From NCBI GenBank assembly GCA_025141015.1, contig CP081098.1, positions 3,106,501-3,170,500 on the forward strand: a stretch of DNA of 64,000 bases, in the 5' to 3' direction. A program made the translations under genes and the position numbers. The stretch is from Rhodobacteraceae bacterium M382. Lineage in GTDB: Bacteria; Pseudomonadota; Alphaproteobacteria; Rhodobacterales; Rhodobacteraceae. The stretch's first letter is position 1. Each line of letters opens with the position of its first letter. Under the pieces are notes generated by a model. The model saw only the letters and a program-made list of their open reading frames with translations. It was not told the origin of the DNA and did no database searches. Of the stretch, positions 8,904-17,111 are shown in pieces.

Positions 8904-9623
8904 TCAATCCTTGATATACAGGACATCCCCATGTCGTGGCACCTGAACATATCGATGTGACGCCAATCGAAAGCCACGGGCCTTCATATGCGCATCGATA
9001 TCTTCGAACTTGGAGCCACCCTCGTACATTGGAACCCGGCTGACTTCGCATTTGCACTGGGCAAATTGTTGCAGGAGATCCCCCAGTCCGCGCAACACCG
9101 GCAATTCGTGCCCCTGCACATCCACAACCAGCATCGACCGGTTTGCCTGGTCCAGATCAATACCGTGGCGCGCCAGGATGTCTGGCAGCGTGCGGGTTTT
9201 CAACGCCAAAACTTCTCCGGTTTCCTGGCTGTGCGGGAACCGTTCGCGATAAGTATCAGTCGATGCGTGAATGGATGAGCTGCTGCCATCCCCGTTGAAC
9301 CGGTTGAACTGCACCTCTTCGCCAGCTTCCGCCGACACCAACGCATTTTCGCACAGGTGCCGGGTGGTTCCGTTGCGGTCCGCCAAAATGCCCTGCAACT
9401 TGGAAAATGTGTCTGGGTCGGCCTCGACCCACAACACGGTTCTGGCACCACATTCCTCGTAAAACCAGGCATCTTCGGCCCAATGTGCCCCAACATGCAC
9501 CACCAGATCGATCGGAGCCCGTCGACGCATCAACAGTTCGTATTTCGAGGCCCGGAAATATTTGCGCCAGCTGTTCGGCACCAATTTCTTGGCACCCCGT
9601 TCCACCCCTTTGAGAAAACGCAT
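8904..9623 (-). CDS. FkbM-family methyltransferase
   Basis: 239 residues from the ATG with a GGAG ribosome binding site six bases upstream; an ATG 60 bases earlier lacks one. SAM-dependent fold: motif I DLVVHVGAHWAEDAWFYEECG (about 40-60, shorter span VVHVGAH decisive), acidic end of strand 2 WVEADPDT, a later VVDVQGHELPVLRGLG that is diagnostic of FkbM proteins, and a C-terminal VLYIKD. The family O-methylates sugars or polyketides, in bacteria often on surface glycans. It is divergent from the AlkD-like gene, with 94 bases between starts, and its target cannot be inferred from neighbours. Confidence 0.82.
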   Translation of the reverse strand: MRFLKGVERGAKKLVPNSWRKYFRASKYELLMRRRAPIDLVVHVGAHWAEDAWFYEECGARTVLWVEADPDTFSKLQGILADRNGTTRHLCENALVSAEAGEEVQFNRFNGDGSSSSIHASTDTYRERFPHSQETGEVLALKTRTLPDILARHGIDLDQANRSMLVVDVQGHELPVLRGLGDLLQQFAQCKCEVSRVPMYEGGSKFEDIDAHMKARGFRLASHRYVQVPRHGDVLYIKD

Positions 9624-9717
9624 CTCGTACTCCAACTCACTTTGCCATCTCTTTATCAGCCCCCTTGATCGGGGAAAACCCATGGCTATGCTGCGCGCTC
9701 TGACAGGAGCACAAAAA

Positions 9718-10395
9718 ATGCATCATCCCTATCTGGCCGAGATCCAGGCCCATGCCGATCCCGAACGGGCCACAGGCCAGGCCGCCTATCACAAGGTCGA
9801 GCGCCCTTACATTGGGGTCGCCAACCCTGTGTTGAACGATCTGACCAAGACCTGGCGCCAGACGTTGGATGTCGAGCAGCGGATCGCCGTGGCGGACGGG
9901 CTGTGGCAGACCAACATTCACGAAGCCCGCATCGCAGCGGCCAAGCTGTTGACCCAGGCCCGCATCCGGCCCGATGACGGCGTCTGGGACCTGCTTTGCA
10001 GCTGGATGCCGGATTTTGACGGCTGGGCGATAGCCGATCATGTGTGCATGGCAATGCAGAAACGCCTGACTGCTGACCCGACCCGGTTGGATCACGTCGA
10101 AGGCTGGACAACTTCAGATCAAATGTGGACCCGGCGTGCGGCTCTGGTGGCCACCCTGCCCTGGACCAAACAGAACCACCCCAAACCTGCGGAACTGACC
10201 GCGCGCGACCGGGTTCTGGGCTGGGCTGCGGGGTATGTGCCCGACCGCGAATGGTTCATGCAAAAGGCCGTCGCCTGGTGGTTGCGGGATCTGTCCAAAC
10301 ATGACCCCGATCGGGTTCGGGCGTTTCTGGCCATTCATGGCGAGGCCTTGAAACCCTTTGCCCGCAAGGAAGCCGGCCGATTGCTGCCAGATTGA
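9718..10395 (+). CDS. DNA alkylation repair protein, AlkD-like HEAT-repeat fold
   Basis: 225 residues, the usual size. The start is the ATG preceded by CAGGAG at nine bases; the open frame upstream is unrelated. The helical pattern KVERPYIGVANPVLNDLTKTW, WQTNIHEARIAAAKLL, LLCSWMPDFDGWAIADHVC and KAVAWWLRDLSKHDPDRVRAFL is that of AlkD/AlkC HEAT-like proteins, which excise alkylated purines through a non-base-flipping mechanism in the characterised members. It converges on the lipoprotein gene with 17 bases between stops. Family membership is clear; lesion specificity is not. Confidence 0.82.
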   Translation: MHHPYLAEIQAHADPERATGQAAYHKVERPYIGVANPVLNDLTKTWRQTLDVEQRIAVADGLWQTNIHEARIAAAKLLTQARIRPDDGVWDLLCSWMPDFDGWAIADHVCMAMQKRLTADPTRLDHVEGWTTSDQMWTRRAALVATLPWTKQNHPKPAELTARDRVLGWAAGYVPDREWFMQKAVAWWLRDLSKHDPDRVRAFLAIHGEALKPFARKEAGRLLPD

Positions 10396-10412
10396 GCCCC
10401 AAAGGGTGCGGC

Positions 10413-10880
10413 TCAGAACGCAGGAAAGGCCCGGATTTCAACCAGTTCTGTCAGCGGGATTCCCAACTGGCGCATCGCGTCCAGCGACAGGCGGCTTCCT
10501 GCGGTTTCGGCTCCGGCAATCGGTTTGAGTGCCACCCGCAGTTCGGCTCCGGTTCCGGCAAACACCACACGCCCGGCCTGCTCATTGCCCACCAGCGGTG
10601 TTTCCATCCACAAACCCGGGATTGACGGATCGCCCAGACCGGCAATGGTCGTAACCCCCGAAGCCGGCAGGCTACTGGGCCCAGACGGGAGCGGGGTGAC
10701 GTCGCCGGACTGCTCTGTCGGCAGCGCCTCTTCGGTCACGGCATCGGGCGCAGGCACCGCCGTTTGGGTTGGTTCGGCCTTGGGCGCAGGTTTCAGAAAC
10801 CCGCCCAGATCACTGGCGGTGTTGCGAATATTATCGCAACCAAACATCAAAAGCGGGAGGGTAAGGATCAAGTATCGCAT
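10413..10880 (-). CDS. Small predicted lipoprotein of unknown function
   Basis: 155 residues with a lipoprotein signal: MRYLILTLPLLMFGC, where LMFGC is the lipobox and C15 would be lipidated; residue +2 is Asp, the inner-membrane retention signal in enterobacteria, though that rule is less certain here. Residues 30-75 are Pro/Ala/Glu-rich and probably a disordered tether. The C-terminal 80 residues form a small beta-rich domain ending SLDAMRQLGIPLTELVEIRAF. No enzymatic motif is visible. Relatives in this group are sometimes labelled D-galactarate dehydratase, which nothing in this sequence supports. moaA is divergent with 91 bases between starts. Confidence 0.7.
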   Translation of the reverse strand: MRYLILTLPLLMFGCDNIRNTASDLGGFLKPAPKAEPTQTAVPAPDAVTEEALPTEQSGDVTPLPSGPSSLPASGVTTIAGLGDPSIPGLWMETPLVGNEQAGRVVFAGTGAELRVALKPIAGAETAGSRLSLDAMRQLGIPLTELVEIRAFPAF

Positions 10881-10971
10881 GACGCCAGATGTAGCCGGGC
10901 TGACGTCCTATGACCAGTAGGAACACCATATTGCCCTTGCCGCTGGCAAGGCTCCGCTTTACCTATAGGAC

Positions 10972-11982
10972 ATGAACGCTCCGCTGATAGATCCCTTCGC
11001 CCGCGCGATCACGTATTTGCGCGTTTCGGTCACTGACAGATGTGACTTCCGCTGTGTGTATTGCATGTCGGAAAACATGACGTTTCTGCCCAAGAAAGAA
11101 CTACTGACACTCGAAGAGCTGGACCGCATGTGTTCGACCTTTGTCAACCTTGGGGTTCAGAAGCTGCGGATTACCGGAGGCGAACCTCTGGTGCGTCGCG
11201 ATATCATGACGTTCTTTCGGTCGATGTCGCGCCATTTGGACAGTGGAGCGCTCAAGGAACTGACCTTGACCACCAATGGATCGCAGCTGGCCCGCTTTGC
11301 CGATGATCTCTATGCGGCCGGGGTGCGACGGGTGAATATCTCTCTCGACACGCTGGATGAACAGAAATTCGCCGATGTGACCCGCTGGGGCCGCCTGCCA
11401 CAGGTGCTCAAGGGTATCGACGCCGCACAAAAAGCCGGGCTTCGGGTCAAGATCAACGCCGTCGCGCTCAAAGGATTCAACGAAGAGGAGCTGCCCGCCA
11501 TCACGCAATGGTGCGCCGATCGCGACATGGACCTGACGTGGATCGAAGTCATGCCCATGGGCGAAGACATGGGCGACGAAAAGCGGATCGGTCAGTATTG
11601 GTCGCTCAAGGACGTGCGGGCCACCTATGCGCAGCATTACACGATCACCGATCTGGCGGAACGCTCTGGCGGGCCCGCCCGCTATGTGCGGCTTGAAGAG
11701 ACCGGGCAGAAAATCGGTTTTATCACCCCGCTCAGCCATAACTTCTGTGAAAGCTGCAATCGGGTGCGTCTGACCTGTACCGGTGATCTGTATATGTGTC
11801 TTGGCCAGGAAGATATGGCAGACCTGCGCGGGGCTCTGCGTGACAACCCGGATGATCCCACCGTTCTGGAGGCGGCAATCCGCCAGGCCATCACCCTGAA
11901 GCCCAAAGGCCATGATTTTGATTATTCGCGCCAAAAAGCGGATGGGACAATGTCCCGACACATGAGCCACACCGGCGGCTGA
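10972..11982 (+). CDS. moaA: GTP 3',8-cyclase, molybdenum cofactor biosynthesis
   Basis: 336-residue radical SAM enzyme. The N-terminal 4Fe-4S cluster motif is C24-x3-C28-x2-C31 ([11 protein letters not shown]), followed by [12 protein letters not shown], the SAM-binding GGEP motif. The second, GTP-binding cluster is C259-x2-C262-x13-C276. The protein ends HTGG, the twin glycines that complete the active site in this family. It converts GTP to 3',8-cyclo-GTP, first step of molybdopterin synthesis; a molybdenum hydroxylase is encoded at 38063-40771 in this window. No other moa genes are adjacent. Confidence 0.97.
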   Translation: MNAPLIDPFARAITYLRVSVTDRCDFRCVYCMSENMTFLPKKELLTLEELDRMCSTFVNLGVQKLRITGGEPLVRRDIMTFFRSMSRHLDSGALKELTLTTNGSQLARFADDLYAAGVRRVNISLDTLDEQKFADVTRWGRLPQVLKGIDAAQKAGLRVKINAVALKGFNEEELPAITQWCADRDMDLTWIEVMPMGEDMGDEKRIGQYWSLKDVRATYAQHYTITDLAERSGGPARYVRLEETGQKIGFITPLSHNFCESCNRVRLTCTGDLYMCLGQEDMADLRGALRDNPDDPTVLEAAIRQAITLKPKGHDFDYSRQKADGTMSRHMSHTGG

Positions 11983-12044
11983 GCGCGCCTTGACCTGCAA
12001 TGGACGGCTTGTCTTTGCGTCGGGAACAGGGTCGCGCTGCGCGC

Positions 12045-12090
12045 GATGCCTCCGGCGGAGGTATTTGGGACCAGAAAGAAGACAGGGGCC
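12045..12090 (-). repeat. Dispersed intergenic repeat, family B copy 1
   Basis: Read on the minus strand it is CTTCTTTCTGG-TCCC-AAATACCTCCG followed by CCGGAGGC, so a small hairpin ends it. It forms part of the waaA leader. Matching modules at 14502, 20189 and 47588. Confidence 0.65.
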
Positions 12091-12153
12091 CACGTCCCAT
12101 TGGGATCCATTGTGGACCGCGACGGCAGAACGCGCGAGCGAAGTGAGACGACC

Positions 12154-13458
12154 ATGAGCGACGGATTGCCCGGGGCGACGCCCCTGTTGCGGATTTACAG
12201 GGGAGCGACGCGGGGATTGGCCCCGATTGCGGGTTTTCTGGCGATGCGCAAACTGGCCCGCCACGGTGTTTCTCCAACACGCCAGCGCGAGCGAATGGGC
12301 CACGCCAGCCTGCCGCGTCCCGATGGAACGCTTGTCTGGTTGCACGGTGCCTCTGTCGGTGAAAGCCTGTCTGCAGTGACCTTGGTTTCCCGGATGGCCG
12401 CGGCGCTGCCAGATGCGGAATTTCTGATCACGTCAGGAACCGCGACCTCTGCCAAGTTGGTGGAACAAAGGTTGCCACCCCGCACTCGTCATCAATTCGC
12501 CGCGCTTGATGCGCCGGGGCCCGTGCGCCGGTTTTTGAAACATTGGCGTCCGACTGCAGCGATTTTTGTCGAAAGCGAATTGTGGCCCGTGACCCTGCGG
12601 GATACCCGGAGAACCGGGGCGAAACTGGCTCTGGTCAACGCGCGCCTGTCGGCCAAATCCGTAGAAAGTTGGAGTAAATATCCTGAAACGGCCCGATCCG
12701 TGATGGATTTGTTTTCCGTACTCCTGACACAGAATTCCGAAATGGCGACGAATCTGCGCAAGATGGGCGCAGCACCCGATCGAATCCGCCCAGGCAGTAA
12801 TCTCAAGGCCTTTTCCGCGCCTCTCCCCATAGACGGGGCCGCGCTCGCGCAGATTCGTCAACAGTTGGCGGAACGCCCGGTCTGGGTGGCCAGCTCGACC
12901 CATCGCGGCGAAGAGGAGGTGGTGTTACAGGCGCATCGGCATCTTTTGAAACATCATCCTGACCTGTGCCTGGTTCTGGCTCCCCGCCATCCCGAACGCG
13001 GCGATGAGGTCAGCCGACTGGTGCATGACGCAGGGCTGAGTATGTCCCGCCGTAGCCACAACGAAAGCTCGGAACATGGTGTTCAGGTGTATCTGGCCGA
13101 TACGCTGGGCGAATTGGGCACATGGTACGCCTTGTCCCCAATCGTCTTTCTAGGGGGCTCTTTACAGCCGATCGGTGGTCACAACCCGTTCGAAGTCGCC
13201 CGTGCCAATGCCGCGGTCATCAGCGGGCCTGGCGTGCAAAATTTCGCTGAAACCTTTGATGCGCTCAAAGTGTCAGGCGGTGCCATCGAAGTGTCGGATG
13301 CTCCATCTCTGGCGGCGGCTGTTGATCGTTGGCTGACTGACGCGTCCAGCCTGAAACAGGCCCGCGCCGCCTGTTCAACGCTCGCGGCGCGCCAGGACAG
13401 CGCTCTGGATGGCGTCGTGGAGACCCTGTGTCGAGCGTTGGAGCTGAATGATGGCTGA
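12154..13458 (+). CDS. waaA: 3-deoxy-D-manno-octulosonic acid transferase
   Basis: 434 residues from the ATG after GAAGTGAG; the upstream open frame only translates repeat DNA. GT30 glycosyltransferase: an N-terminal membrane-anchoring segment, WLHGASVGES with the presumed catalytic Glu (about 63-72), FVESELWPVTL, and the C-terminal nucleotide-sugar domain with LAPRHPERGDEV, LGELGTWYALSPIVFLGGS and GGHNPFEVAR. It attaches Kdo from CMP-Kdo to the lipid A precursor at the inner membrane. The stop overlaps the next glycosyltransferase by 11 bases, tying Kdo transfer to further core assembly. Confidence 0.95.
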   Translation: MSDGLPGATPLLRIYRGATRGLAPIAGFLAMRKLARHGVSPTRQRERMGHASLPRPDGTLVWLHGASVGESLSAVTLVSRMAAALPDAEFLITSGTATSAKLVEQRLPPRTRHQFAALDAPGPVRRFLKHWRPTAAIFVESELWPVTLRDTRRTGAKLALVNARLSAKSVESWSKYPETARSVMDLFSVLLTQNSEMATNLRKMGAAPDRIRPGSNLKAFSAPLPIDGAALAQIRQQLAERPVWVASSTHRGEEEVVLQAHRHLLKHHPDLCLVLAPRHPERGDEVSRLVHDAGLSMSRRSHNESSEHGVQVYLADTLGELGTWYALSPIVFLGGSLQPIGGHNPFEVARANAAVISGPGVQNFAETFDALKVSGGAIEVSDAPSLAAAVDRWLTDASSLKQARAACSTLAARQDSALDGVVETLCRALELNDG

Positions 13459-14491
13459 GCTGTTCGTGACCAATTTCAATCGCAACTTCACAGGCGTATC
13501 TGCCACGGCTGCAAATGTGATCCGCCAACAGGCCAGATCAAGAGACCTGCGGTTGGTCGGGCACCCGCTCCCCGGGTGTCCTGCACCGATCTCGGTGGCA
13601 CAGGCGCGCCAGCTCAGCCGGTCGACCCCCAGGGGAAAAGAGTTTTCCATCTGGCATGTGCGCCGCAACCCCGAAATGCGCGCAGCGCTGTGGGTGCGCG
13701 ATGTATTGCGACTGCCGATCCGGATCGTATTTACCTCGGCGGCTCAACGGCGGCACTCGGCCTACCCGCGCTGGCTGATCTCGCGCATGGACGCCGTGAT
13801 CGCCACAACCGAAGCGGCGGCCACCTATGTACCCCACGTCCGCGCCGTGGTTCCTCATGGTGTCGATACCGCTCTTTTTGTTCCTGCGCATGACCGTGCA
13901 GCGCTCTGGAAGAGCTTGGGATATAGTGGCAGATGCGGGATCGCAACAATTGGGCGCATTCGCCCGGAAAAAGGCACCGATCTCTTTGTCGATGCTATGA
14001 TACGCCTGTTGCCATCGCTGACGGGGGCAACGGCGCTGGTCATTGGACGGGCCGCCCGCGAACACTCGTCCTTCCTGAAAGACCTGCAATCCCGCGTCCG
14101 CGCCGCTGGCCTGAGTGATCGCATCTTATTCCCTGGCGAAATCTCATCGACGGATTTGCCTGGGCTGATGCGCGGGTTGTCCCTGGTCATGCAATTGCCC
14201 CGCTATGAGGGCTATGGTATGGCACCGCTCGAAGGCATGGCCAGTGGTGTGCCATTCATTGGCAGCGACACGGGTTATTATCGCGCGTTCTCCGCACAGG
14301 GACGTGGCGGTCTTATTGTCCCGCTTGAGACCTCGCAACAGGCCGCCCAGGCCGCCCAGGCACTGCTGGATGATCCCCATCGCCATGCGGCGCTCTCGCG
14401 CGCCGCGCGCGATATTGCCGAGAACAGTTTTAGCATCTCCACCGAAGCGGATGGCATCGAAGCCGTCTATGACCAACTCTGGGGTCAGTAA
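13448..14491 (+). CDS. Glycosyltransferase family 4, probable LPS core mannosyltransferase (LpcC-like)
   Basis: 347 residues. The start is in an ATGATG pair overlapping the waaA stop, which implies translational coupling. GT4 features: VPHGVDTALFVP, IATIGRIRPEKGTDLFVDAM (about 155-174), and LPRYEGYGMAPLEGMASGVPFIGSDTGYYR, the EX7E donor-site motif (E245-type). In Rhizobium, LpcC transfers mannose to the Kdo core; the coupling to waaA and the length fit that role. The sugar specificity is inferred, not shown. Family B repeat copy 2 starts ten bases after the stop. Confidence 0.85.
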   Translation: MMAELFVTNFNRNFTGVSATAANVIRQQARSRDLRLVGHPLPGCPAPISVAQARQLSRSTPRGKEFSIWHVRRNPEMRAALWVRDVLRLPIRIVFTSAAQRRHSAYPRWLISRMDAVIATTEAAATYVPHVRAVVPHGVDTALFVPAHDRAALWKSLGYSGRCGIATIGRIRPEKGTDLFVDAMIRLLPSLTGATALVIGRAAREHSSFLKDLQSRVRAAGLSDRILFPGEISSTDLPGLMRGLSLVMQLPRYEGYGMAPLEGMASGVPFIGSDTGYYRAFSAQGRGGLIVPLETSQQAAQAAQALLDDPHRHAALSRAARDIAENSFSISTEADGIEAVYDQLWGQ

Positions 14492-14501
14492 CGCGTGCCT
14501 G

Positions 14502-14586
14502 CTTCTTTCTGGCGAAAAATACCTTCGGGGGGAGCCTTGCAATCCGACCCGGATTGCAAGGCGTGGGGGGCAGAAAGCCCCCTGCC
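14502..14586 (+). repeat. Dispersed intergenic repeat, family B copy 2, with two hairpins
   Basis: CTTCTTTCTGGC-GAAAAATACC-TTCGGGGGGAG, then a perfect 10-base stem CTTGCAATCC / GGATTGCAAG, then GGGGGGCAGAAAGCCCCCT. The last module recurs almost unchanged in copy 3 at 47588. It may act as a 3' end or terminator for the glycosyltransferase mRNA. Confidence 0.7.
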
Positions 14587-14621
14587 CTGATCTCTGTTCA
14601 GGTCCCGGTTCAAACCATATC

Positions 14622-15785
14622 TCAGGCCACCGGCATCCTCTGTTCGACGATCTCGGCCCACCAGCTGCAGCCAGCCGGGATTGCTTCGTCGTTAAAATTG
14701 TATTCCGGGTGGTGCACCATGGCCGTGTCGCCATTGCCAACCAGAATATAGGCACCGGGGCGCTCTTCGAGCATATAGGCAAAATCTTCGCCGCCCATGA
14801 CCAGCGGAGCCTCTTCGCAAGTACCAGATACATCCCCCGCCACTTTGGCGGCGAATTCGGTCTGGGCCTCAGAATTGACCATCACAGGATAACCACGGTC
14901 ATAGGTGATATCGGCAGATCCACCAAACGTTGCCGCAATCCCATTACAGATCTCGTGAATGCGTTTGTCAGCCAGCTCCCGCATTTCCTGGCTCAGGGTG
15001 CGTACTGTGCCCTTCAGCTGTACCCGCTGCGGGATCACGTTGAACGCCTTGGAGGACGTCTCGAATGAGGTCACGGAGACCACCAATTGATCAATCGGAT
15101 CGGCGTTGCGCGACGCGATGGTCTGCAGCGCCAGCACCGTCTGGGCAGCCATCACTGTTGTGTCCACGGTTTCCTGTGGTTTTGCCGCGTGACCGCCACG
15201 CCCCTCCAATGTGATATCAAACGTGTCGGTCGCAGCAAAAAACGCGCCGGGACGGATGGCAAAGGACCCCACCGGACGGCCCGGCCAATTGTGCATGCCG
15301 TACACTTCCTGGATGTTCCAGCGGTCCATCATGCCATCGTCGCACATGACCTTGCCTCCGCCGCCCCCTTCTTCGGCAGGCTGAAAAATCACCACAACCG
15401 TGCCGTCGAAATTACGGGTTTCCGAAAGGTATTTTGCCGCGCCCAGCAGCATCGCGGTATGGCCATCATGACCACAGGCATGCATCGCGCCGTCGGTCTT
15501 GGACGCATAGTCCAAGCCCGTCGCTTCATGGATCGGCAAAGCGTCCATATCCGCACGCAGCCCAATCACCTTGCCAGCTGTATCAGTCTTGCCCTTGATC
15601 ACACCGACCACACCGGTGCGGCCAATTCCGGTGACGATCTCGTCACAGCCAAAGGTTTTGAGCTTTTCCGCCACCAGCGCGCTGGTGCGGTGCGTCTCGA
15701 ACAGGATTTCAGGGTTTTCGTGAATGTCACGACGCCATTCGGTGATTTCGGTCTGCAACTCGGCAAAGCGGTTCTTGACGGGCAT
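14622..15785 (-). CDS. M20-family amidohydrolase (hippurate hydrolase / N-acyl amino acid deacylase type), paralogue 1
   Basis: 387 residues from the ATG behind AAGGAGAAG. Metal-binding motif MHACGHDGHTAM (C104, H106), di-acidic FQPAEEGGGGG (E138/E139), GRGGHAAKPQETVDT in the dimerisation or lid domain and MGGEDFAYMLEERPGAY with the last ligand side. The M20D subgroup removes acyl groups from amino acids such as hippurate or indole conjugates. It is the third of three adjacent, same-direction paralogues that share long identical stretches, and lies downstream of ArgE- and NTF2-type genes on the same strand. Substrate is not identifiable from sequence. Confidence 0.9.
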   Translation of the reverse strand: MPVKNRFAELQTEITEWRRDIHENPEILFETHRTSALVAEKLKTFGCDEIVTGIGRTGVVGVIKGKTDTAGKVIGLRADMDALPIHEATGLDYASKTDGAMHACGHDGHTAMLLGAAKYLSETRNFDGTVVVIFQPAEEGGGGGKVMCDDGMMDRWNIQEVYGMHNWPGRPVGSFAIRPGAFFAATDTFDITLEGRGGHAAKPQETVDTTVMAAQTVLALQTIASRNADPIDQLVVSVTSFETSSKAFNVIPQRVQLKGTVRTLSQEMRELADKRIHEICNGIAATFGGSADITYDRGYPVMVNSEAQTEFAAKVAGDVSGTCEEAPLVMGGEDFAYMLEERPGAYILVGNGDTAMVHHPEYNFNDEAIPAGCSWWAEIVEQRMPVA

Positions 15786-15863
15786 TGGGGTCTTCTCCTT
15801 CAAAGCTCAACTCGTCTTGCGCCCTGAGATCGCGCAAGAAATTCAAATTTCGAACCGGGCTGC

Positions 15864-15880
15864 GGGTTTCTGCGAAACCC
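15864..15880. repeat. Hairpin between M20 paralogues 2 and 1
   Basis: GGGTTTC-TGC-GAAACCC, 7-base perfect arms. No T-run follows on the minus strand, so it is more likely an mRNA processing or stability element than a terminator. Confidence 0.4.
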
Positions 15881-15896
15881 GGTCCCGGTCCGACAG

Positions 15897-15937
15897 GCGT
15901 CGCATGCTTGCTGCCTCAGGCAGCAGGCATGCGACGC
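15897..15937. repeat. 19-base inverted repeat whose loop is the stop codon of M20 paralogue 2
   Basis: Left arm 15897-15915 and right arm 15919-15937 pair at 18 of 19 positions around TCA, which is the TGA stop of the minus-strand gene. The right arm encodes the last residues (RRMPAA), the left arm is 3' untranslated. Confidence 0.75.
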
Positions 15938-17079
15938 TCGACCATTTCGGCAAACCACGAACACCCCAGCGGGATGATCTCGTCGTTGAAGTCATATTCC
16001 GGATGGTGCAGCCCTGCGCTGTCACCGTTGCCAAGAATGATAAAGGCTCCCGGGCGCTCTTCGAGCATGAAAGAGAAATCCTCTCCCCCCATCACCATCG
16101 GAGCCTCTGCGCAGCTGCCGCCCACATCCACCGCAACCTGGCGAGCAAAAGCCGTCTGATCCGGCGCGTTCACCGTTACCGGAACCCCCCTGTCATATGT
16201 CACCTGGGCCGTTCCACCAAAGGCCAGTGCGATATCACGCACCAGCGAGCCCAGGCGGGCTTGGATCAGGTCACGCATCTCGCCGGAATGGGTGCGCACG
16301 GTTCCGCGCAGACGGGCGGATTGGGGGATCACATTGAAGGCAGTCGAGGAGGTTTCCACCGAGGTTACCGACACAACCGCCTGGAGCGTCGGGTTCACGT
16401 TGCGCGACACGATGGTCTGCAAGGCGACAATCACCTGGCTGAGCATTACTGTCGTATCAACCGTGTCCTGCGGTTTCGCCGCATGGCCTCCGCGCCCGGT
16501 CAGCGTAATGTCGAATACATCCGCCGCAGCGAGCAACGGACCGGAGCGGATGGCAAACTGCCCGGTGTCCAGCCCCGGAACATTGTGCATGGCATAGACT
16601 TCCTGAATACCGAACCGGTCCATCAGCCCATCCTTGCACATGGCTTCGGCACCATTGCCGCCTTCTTCGGCAGGTTGAAAGATCACCACCACAGTGCCAT
16701 CGAAATTCCGCGTCTCGCTCAGATACTTGGCCGCGCCCAGCACCATCGCCGTGTGTCCGTCATGCCCACAGGCATGCATGGCACCCGGCGTTTTCGACGC
16801 ATGATCCAGCCCGGTCTGTTCCTGCATTGGCAGCGCGTCCATGTCACCCCGCAGCCCGATAACGGCCCCTTTGGTGTCACTGCGCCCCCGGATCACTCCG
16901 ACGACGCCCGTGCGCCCGATGCCGGTCACCACCTCGTCACAGCCAAACTCTCGCAACTTATCCGCCACCAATGCGCTGGTGCGGTGGGTGTCATACAGGA
17001 TCTCTGGGTTTTCGTGGATGTCGCGTCGCCACGCGGCGATTTCACCGTGCAATTCGGCCAAACGGTTCTTGATCGGCAT
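15916..17079 (-). CDS. M20-family amidohydrolase, paralogue 2
   Basis: 387 residues, beginning MPIKNRLAELHGE behind a GGGGGAGAAG ribosome binding site. It keeps the metal motif MHACGHDGHTAM, EEGG, GRGGHAAKPQDTVDT and MGGEDFSFMLEERPGAF, and resembles its two neighbours over the whole length, so the trio arose by tandem duplication. The tail of the coding sequence forms one arm of a long hairpin that has the stop codon as its loop. It probably hydrolyses N-acyl amino acids or similar amides; differences from the neighbours in the lid domain (for example VNPTLQAVVSVTSVE) suggest a different acyl or amino acid preference, which is inference. Confidence 0.9.
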   Translation of the reverse strand: MPIKNRLAELHGEIAAWRRDIHENPEILYDTHRTSALVADKLREFGCDEVVTGIGRTGVVGVIRGRSDTKGAVIGLRGDMDALPMQEQTGLDHASKTPGAMHACGHDGHTAMVLGAAKYLSETRNFDGTVVVIFQPAEEGGNGAEAMCKDGLMDRFGIQEVYAMHNVPGLDTGQFAIRSGPLLAAADVFDITLTGRGGHAAKPQDTVDTTVMLSQVIVALQTIVSRNVNPTLQAVVSVTSVETSSTAFNVIPQSARLRGTVRTHSGEMRDLIQARLGSLVRDIALAFGGTAQVTYDRGVPVTVNAPDQTAFARQVAVDVGGSCAEAPMVMGGEDFSFMLEERPGAFIILGNGDSAGLHHPEYDFNDEIIPLGCSWFAEMVERRMPAA

Positions 17080-17111
17080 GAAACTTCTCCCCCCTTGTCG
17101 ACCGGCCCGGA

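Noticed and set aside
9563-9717. Longer N-terminus for the AlkD-like protein
   Set aside because: The extra codons overlap the divergent FkbM gene and lack similarity; the ATG at 9718 has a good ribosome binding site.
12046-12153. Upstream extension of waaA
   Set aside because: It translates a family B repeat; the ATG at 12154 has a ribosome binding site and gives the usual N-terminus.
11101-12345. 414-codon minus-strand open frame opposite moaA and the waaA leader
   Set aside because: Antisense shadow; no start context or family motif.
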